From assembly GCF_014640335.1 (NCBI RefSeq), contig NZ_BMGT01000003.1, positions 789,149 to 853,148 of the forward strand: a DNA stretch of 64,000 nt, read 5' to 3'. Each line of letters begins with the position of its first letter. Positions within the stretch are counted from its first letter, which is position 1. A program made the position numbers and the translations under genes. This DNA is from Edaphobacter dinghuensis (lineage in GTDB: Bacteria; Acidobacteriota; Terriglobia; Terriglobales; Acidobacteriaceae). The notes under the pieces are model-generated. The model was given only the letters and a program-made list of their open reading frames with translations. It was not told the DNA's origin and searched no databases. Shown piece by piece: positions 59,812 to 64,000 of the stretch.

Positions 59812-61437
59812 CTAGTGAGCGGTCAGGGCCGCCTCGGCGTTGATCTGGGGAACGGGCAGCGACGGCGATGGAGTTGCGGTGGCATGCAGGGTGGAGATGA
59901 TCGTGGCGGCGGTCCAGTCTGGGTGGGCGGCGCGCAGCAGGGCAGCGGCCCCTGCAGCGAGAGGCGCAGAGGCACTCGTTCCAATGGCCTGCACGTAGGG
60001 CGTGTGGCCGAGGGTGAAGCATCCGAAGCTATGTGAACTGTCAGAAGGTGGACCGTCGATGGTGGAAGGTTTACCCGAGCTGCAGGCTCCGCGCACCCAT
60101 CCGCTGACGGCAAGGTCGCCGCCTTCGGGGTAGCTGCCTCCGGGTGCGGCCAGGGCGTTGAGCGATGCTCCGTGATTGCTGTAGTAGGCGAGCGCGATGG
60201 GGCCAGGAGTGCAGGCGGCTCCGGCGGCTGTGTTTTGCGCGCAGGCAGGATTGGTGGAGGCCTCGATGGCGAGCACGCCGCTGGATTGGGCGGGAAGCTC
60301 GGCGTAGCGAGGGTTGGAGAGATCGAGACCATCGTTCCCTGCGGCGGCTACAACAACAATGCCTGCCTGAGCGGCGTCGTTGGTGACCTGGTCGAAGGCT
60401 GCCTTCAGTCCGGCTCCTTCGCCGGTGGTGAGGTCGACGGTGGCGCCGACCGAGAGGGAGATGATGTCGGCATGGTTGTCGATGGCGTCTTCGATGCCCT
60501 GAAGAATCCAACTTAATAAACCACTGGCCTGACCGGAGGTACACTGGTCGGCGACAGAAGCGCTGCCTGAGCTGGTATCGGGCATGCGCTGCAGCACTTT
60601 GATGTTGAGCAGGGTTGCAGCAGGAGCTACGCCGATGACCTCTCCGGTACCCGGCCCGAGGGCTCCGGCTGCGAGCGACGCGGTCCAGGTGCCATGACCG
60701 TCCTGATCTTGAGGAGTGCCATCGTCGCAGGGGCTGGGGTAGTCGGCCTGATCGATTTCGCTTAGGTTTAAGGCCAGGTTAGGGGCGATGTCAGGGTGGT
60801 ATTCGTCAACACCGCTGTCGAGGATGGCGATGCGGACGCCCTTGCCCATGGTTGTATCCCACGGTCCATGAGCAGGGCCTCCGGCGACGTTGTTGCCGTA
60901 GCCGCCTACCTGTTGAACGGCCCAGCCCTGGGGAGATGCGGTGTAAAAGGAATCGTAACTTCCGGGTTGGGTGGTTGAACCAATAATGACGCTGAAGGTG
61001 GCTGGGACGGCTTGTTTAAGCGTAAGCCGGTCGGCTGTCACGATGCGGTCGTGCAGGACGTACTGAACGTTGGGCTGCGCGGTCAGGCGGCGCATGGTCT
61101 CGGCATCGCTTTGCGCGGGTGCAAAATTTGCGGTGCTGTTACGGGCGCGAACAGGACTTGTTGCAGGGAGCGATTGGACGGCGGCGATGCCCAGCCGTTC
61201 GTTGCGATGGAGCAGGCGGGCCCCGGCGATGCGGGTGCTCACCTCAGCATCCATGGGAATGGTGCGGTTGCGATAGACAACGATATAACGGTTGGGAACG
61301 ATAGGAGTCACTGCCGTTTGCCCATGCAGGCACGGCGAGACGAGCAGAAGGAAGAGGGCGAATAGCAGGATGGCGCGCGGCGATTCCGGATTCTGGGAGA
61401 TTCGATGCTTCAGATGGATATTGCCGAGACCGTACAC
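59812..61437 (-). CDS. Secreted subtilisin-like S8 serine protease
   Basis: 541 residues: signal peptide (ILLFALFLLLVSPCLHG), an inhibitor-like prodomain of about 100 residues (RYIVVYRNRTIPMDAEVS), then the S8 domain. Triad: Asp in RIAILDSGVDEYHPD near 215, His in DQDGHGTWTASLAAG near 257, Ser in GTSASAPLAAGAAALLRAAH near 500. The Ser motif differs from the usual GTSMAxPHVAG but keeps the key residues. No C-terminal sorting signal. Confidence 0.88.
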   Translation of the reverse strand: MYGLGNIHLKHRISQNPESPRAILLFALFLLLVSPCLHGQTAVTPIVPNRYIVVYRNRTIPMDAEVSTRIAGARLLHRNERLGIAAVQSLPATSPVRARNSTANFAPAQSDAETMRRLTAQPNVQYVLHDRIVTADRLTLKQAVPATFSVIIGSTTQPGSYDSFYTASPQGWAVQQVGGYGNNVAGGPAHGPWDTTMGKGVRIAILDSGVDEYHPDIAPNLALNLSEIDQADYPSPCDDGTPQDQDGHGTWTASLAAGALGPGTGEVIGVAPAATLLNIKVLQRMPDTSSGSASVADQCTSGQASGLLSWILQGIEDAIDNHADIISLSVGATVDLTTGEGAGLKAAFDQVTNDAAQAGIVVVAAAGNDGLDLSNPRYAELPAQSSGVLAIEASTNPACAQNTAAGAACTPGPIALAYYSNHGASLNALAAPGGSYPEGGDLAVSGWVRGACSSGKPSTIDGPPSDSSHSFGCFTLGHTPYVQAIGTSASAPLAAGAAALLRAAHPDWTAATIISTLHATATPSPSLPVPQINAEAALTAH

Positions 61438-61652
61438 CGATGCACCTCGCTCTTGCTTGATCTCTGCATCGGCACGCGGCGCAGCAAGGACTAGCGTTTG
61501 ACCGGAGCGGGCTGTTACTTTGGTTTACCGCATGGATGAAGAAGCACTGGTACTGCTCACCGTGTAATGCATTGACCCTGTTGGATTGCACATGCTCTAA
61601 TGGCCGCCTTTGTGAAGCTGGTTGGAGATTCATGTTCTAAGGAGATCTTTGC

Positions 61653-63962
61653 ATGGGAGTAGTAAGCCTTCTGGGTATGGTCGTTCAGGTGCAAGTTCCA
61701 GCTACCTCTGCTGGCATCTCCGGCGATGGCGGTACGATTTGCCTTTGGATGGCGATAGCCGTTGGGGTGCTGGCATTAGTTGCGGCCTGGATGCTCGCGC
61801 GGCACGTGCTTTGCTGCGAATCGGGAACACCGGAGATGCAGTCGATCTCGAACGCGATTCGCGAAGGCGCCGAGGCGTTTCTGCGGCGGCAGTACAGGAC
61901 CATCGGTGTAATCGCAGTCATTCTGGCGATCCTGCTGTTTGTGGGATACCACATGTCGGCACGAACGGCTCCGTTTGCGATGAAGACGGTGATCAGCTTT
62001 CTGGTGGGTGCGGTGTGCTCCGGATTGGCCGGCTATACCGGCATGTATGTTTCGATCCGCGCCAATATTCGAACGGCCTCGGCGGCGCGCGGGAGCTTGA
62101 ACAAGGCGTTGCAGATTGCGTTGCGCGGCGGCGCTGTGACCGGCCTGGTCGTGGTGGCTCTTTCGCTGGTGGGCGTTGGCGTGTTGTTCCTGCTCTTTGG
62201 CGGGCTGGAGAATCCGCAGTCGGTGCCGTACGAGCTGGTGGGATTTGGATTTGGAGCTTCGCTGGTGGCGCTGTTCGCGCAGCTTGGCGGCGGAATCTAT
62301 ACCAAGGCAGCCGATGTGGGTGCTGATCTTGTCGGCAAGGTGGAGGCGGGAATCCCGGAGGACGATCCGCGCAACCCGGCTGTGATCGCAGACCTTGTAG
62401 GCGACAACGTGGGCGACTGCGCAGGCCGTGGCGCAGACATCTTTGAATCGACCGCGGCAGAGAATGTCGGCGCGATGATTCTGGGCGCAGCGCTCTATCC
62501 CGTCTTTGGAGTGAAGGGAATTCTGTTTCCGCTGATTATTCTGGCGATCAATCTGATTGCCAGCATCGCGGGAGTCTACGTCGTGAAGACGAACGAGACG
62601 GAAGACCCGATGCGGGCGTTGAATCGCGGGTTTTATCTGACGTCGGTACTGGCTTTGATCGGGTTCGCCGTGGCGGTGTACACCATGCTCGACGGGCCGA
62701 TGGTGAAACCGCTGTGGCTGCTGGGTTGCGGTGTGGTCGGCTTGATCACATCGTTCCTCTTCGTGTGGATCACGGAGTACTATACCGAGTCGCGCTACAG
62801 GCCGGTGCAGTCGATTGCTGCTGCTTCGTTGACCGGGCCTGCAACAAATATCATCAGCGGCTTGGCGGTCGGCATGGAGACGCCTGCGCTCCCGGTGATT
62901 GCGATCTCGGCGGCGCTGTTGTTGAGCTACTACTTCGGCGTGCAGGGCCTCAGCGGAGTCGCGGGCATCACCGACTATGCCAAGGGAATCTATGGAACGG
63001 CCCTCGCCACCATGGGAATGTTGAGCTGCGCGGCTTACATTCTGGCGATGGATACGTTTGGGCCGATCACGGACAACGCGGGCGGGATTATTGAGATGTC
63101 GAACCAGCCGGAGTCGATTCGCGAGCGCACCGACAAGCTGGACTCGGCGGGCAACACCACCAAGGCGCTGACCAAGGGCTATGCGATTGGCTCGGCTTCG
63201 CTGGCGGCGTTCCTGTTGTTCTCGGCTTATCTCGAAGAGATCAAGGTTATCGTGGCGGACAAGGTTCACCTTGCTGGCGGATACATGCCGCCGGGCTGGA
63301 GCTTCACTAACATCAATCTTGCGCAGGTGCCGGTGTTTGTCGGCGCGCTGTTGGGAGCGATGCTGACGTATCTCTTCAGCTCGATGGCGATCAAGGCGGT
63401 TGGGCGGACGGCGCAGATGATCGTGAAGGATGTTCGCGACCAGTTCAAGGAGAATCCGGGGATCATGGCCGGAACTTCAAAGCCGGACTATGGACGATGC
63501 GTCCACATCGTGACCGGAGCGGCGTTGAAGGAGATGGTGATGCCGGGGCTGCTGGTAGTCTGCATGCCGGTCGCGGTGGGGTTGATCTTCCGCCACTTCA
63601 GCGCGAGCTATCAGGCGACGTCGGAGATCTATGCGCCGGGAACGATTCTGCCGGTGCCTGCGATTGCAGGCATTCCGGTGAACCTTGCCGGAGCGGAGTC
63701 GGTTGCCGGACTGCTGATGGTTGGCACGATTGCAGGCATCCTGCTGGCGATGCTGATGAACAACGGCGGCGGCGCCTGGGACAATGCAAAGAAGTTTATC
63801 GAGACCGGGCAGTATGGCGGCAAGAAGTCGGAGGCGCACAAGGCTTCGGTGGTGGGGGATACGGTCGGCGATCCGTTCAAGGACACAGCTGGCCCGAGCC
63901 TGCATGTGCTGATCAAGCTGTTAGCTACGATTACGCTGGTTCTGGCTCCGCTGTTTGTTTAG
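61653..63962 (+). CDS. hppA: Membrane-bound proton-translocating pyrophosphatase, K+-independent type
   Basis: 769 residues, about 16 helices, AAGGAGA upstream of the ATG. Pyrophosphate-binding motif: GADLVGKVEAGIPEDDPRNP near 225; second acidic site: DNVGDCAGRGADIFESTAAE near 250; and GDTVGDPFKDTAGPSLHVL near 735. The K-dependence site reads GNTTKALTKGYAIGSA, with Lys where K+-dependent enzymes have Ala, so it should be K+-independent and pump protons, since Na+ pumping enzymes need K+. It supplies proton-motive force from pyrophosphate. Confidence 0.92.
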   Translation: MGVVSLLGMVVQVQVPATSAGISGDGGTICLWMAIAVGVLALVAAWMLARHVLCCESGTPEMQSISNAIREGAEAFLRRQYRTIGVIAVILAILLFVGYHMSARTAPFAMKTVISFLVGAVCSGLAGYTGMYVSIRANIRTASAARGSLNKALQIALRGGAVTGLVVVALSLVGVGVLFLLFGGLENPQSVPYELVGFGFGASLVALFAQLGGGIYTKAADVGADLVGKVEAGIPEDDPRNPAVIADLVGDNVGDCAGRGADIFESTAAENVGAMILGAALYPVFGVKGILFPLIILAINLIASIAGVYVVKTNETEDPMRALNRGFYLTSVLALIGFAVAVYTMLDGPMVKPLWLLGCGVVGLITSFLFVWITEYYTESRYRPVQSIAAASLTGPATNIISGLAVGMETPALPVIAISAALLLSYYFGVQGLSGVAGITDYAKGIYGTALATMGMLSCAAYILAMDTFGPITDNAGGIIEMSNQPESIRERTDKLDSAGNTTKALTKGYAIGSASLAAFLLFSAYLEEIKVIVADKVHLAGGYMPPGWSFTNINLAQVPVFVGALLGAMLTYLFSSMAIKAVGRTAQMIVKDVRDQFKENPGIMAGTSKPDYGRCVHIVTGAALKEMVMPGLLVVCMPVAVGLIFRHFSASYQATSEIYAPGTILPVPAIAGIPVNLAGAESVAGLLMVGTIAGILLAMLMNNGGGAWDNAKKFIETGQYGGKKSEAHKASVVGDTVGDPFKDTAGPSLHVLIKLLATITLVLAPLFV

Positions 63963-64000
63963 TGGGCGTTTGTTTAAAAACTGGTTGCATCGCTTGACAC

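Noticed and set aside
61776..63269. Long minus-strand open frame of about 497 codons
   Set aside because: It is antisense to the pyrophosphatase gene; composition is Arg/His/Gln-rich with no recognisable fold.

Overview
The window looks like chromosomal DNA of a soil Acidobacteriota, most likely class Terriglobia (Granulicella, Edaphobacter or Terriglobus type). This is inferred from the GC-rich sequence, a large Oar-like TonB receptor with a carboxypeptidase-regulatory domain, PEP-CTERM proteins, pectin and rhamnogalacturonan enzymes, a DUF6526 protein, and many short palindromic intergenic repeats. No rRNA operon, phage, insertion sequence or CRISPR array is visible. There are two tRNA-Arg genes and about 60 protein genes.

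Layout: 1-7.8 kb is a pectin/rhamnogalacturonan locus (partial oligogalacturonate lyase, MFS carrier, SDR and zinc dehydrogenases, GH106 rhamnosidase). At 7.8-8.8 kb lies a scar holding the last codons of a lost TonB receptor gene and a truncated, frameshifted AraC regulator. 8.8-19 kb is mostly housekeeping: RarA, an RNA methyltransferase, TsaC, YdcF-like, DUF92, a beta-propeller lipoprotein, an ECF sigma/anti-sigma pair, TlyA and NAD kinase. 19-23.8 kb is a four-gene iron-uptake operon: an FTR1-DUF2318 fusion plus two FtsX-like permeases and an ATPase, without the usual P19 protein, and with dispersed palindromes between its genes. 23.9-28 kb holds a histidine phosphatase and a segment bounded by two tRNA-Arg genes; the segment carries a broken tRNA-Arg copy, a beta-helix protein and a PEP-CTERM protein.

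28-33 kb: small HMA-like protein, HAD hydrolase, TlpA-like thioredoxin, glycosyltransferase, two tandem pyruvoyltetrahydropterin synthases with FolE, and TruB. 33-37 kb: a TesA-like esterase divergent from a YbbA/YbbP-like ABC system, the same order as in Escherichia coli. 37-44.7 kb: TonB receptor, GH105 unsaturated rhamnogalacturonyl hydrolase, galK and galT, a second sugar-use cluster. 44.7-47.4 kb: a gene-poor stretch with three TACCCC/GGGT palindromes, two small proteins, a DUF6526 protein and an ArsR/SRPBCC pair. 47.5-64 kb: a DUF1348 protein, membrane proteins, a TolC-like protein, an MBL-fold hydrolase, a second PEP-CTERM protein, a YyaL-like protein, an oxidoreductase, an MscS channel, an S8 protease and a membrane pyrophosphatase.

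Three families of dispersed intergenic repeats run through the window. Nothing here is clearly a wholly new system. The best leads are the P19-less FTR1 operon with its promoter-overlapping palindrome, the tRNA-Arg bounded segment, the double PTPS/FolE cluster, the TACCCC box region with its small ORF, and the repeat families.
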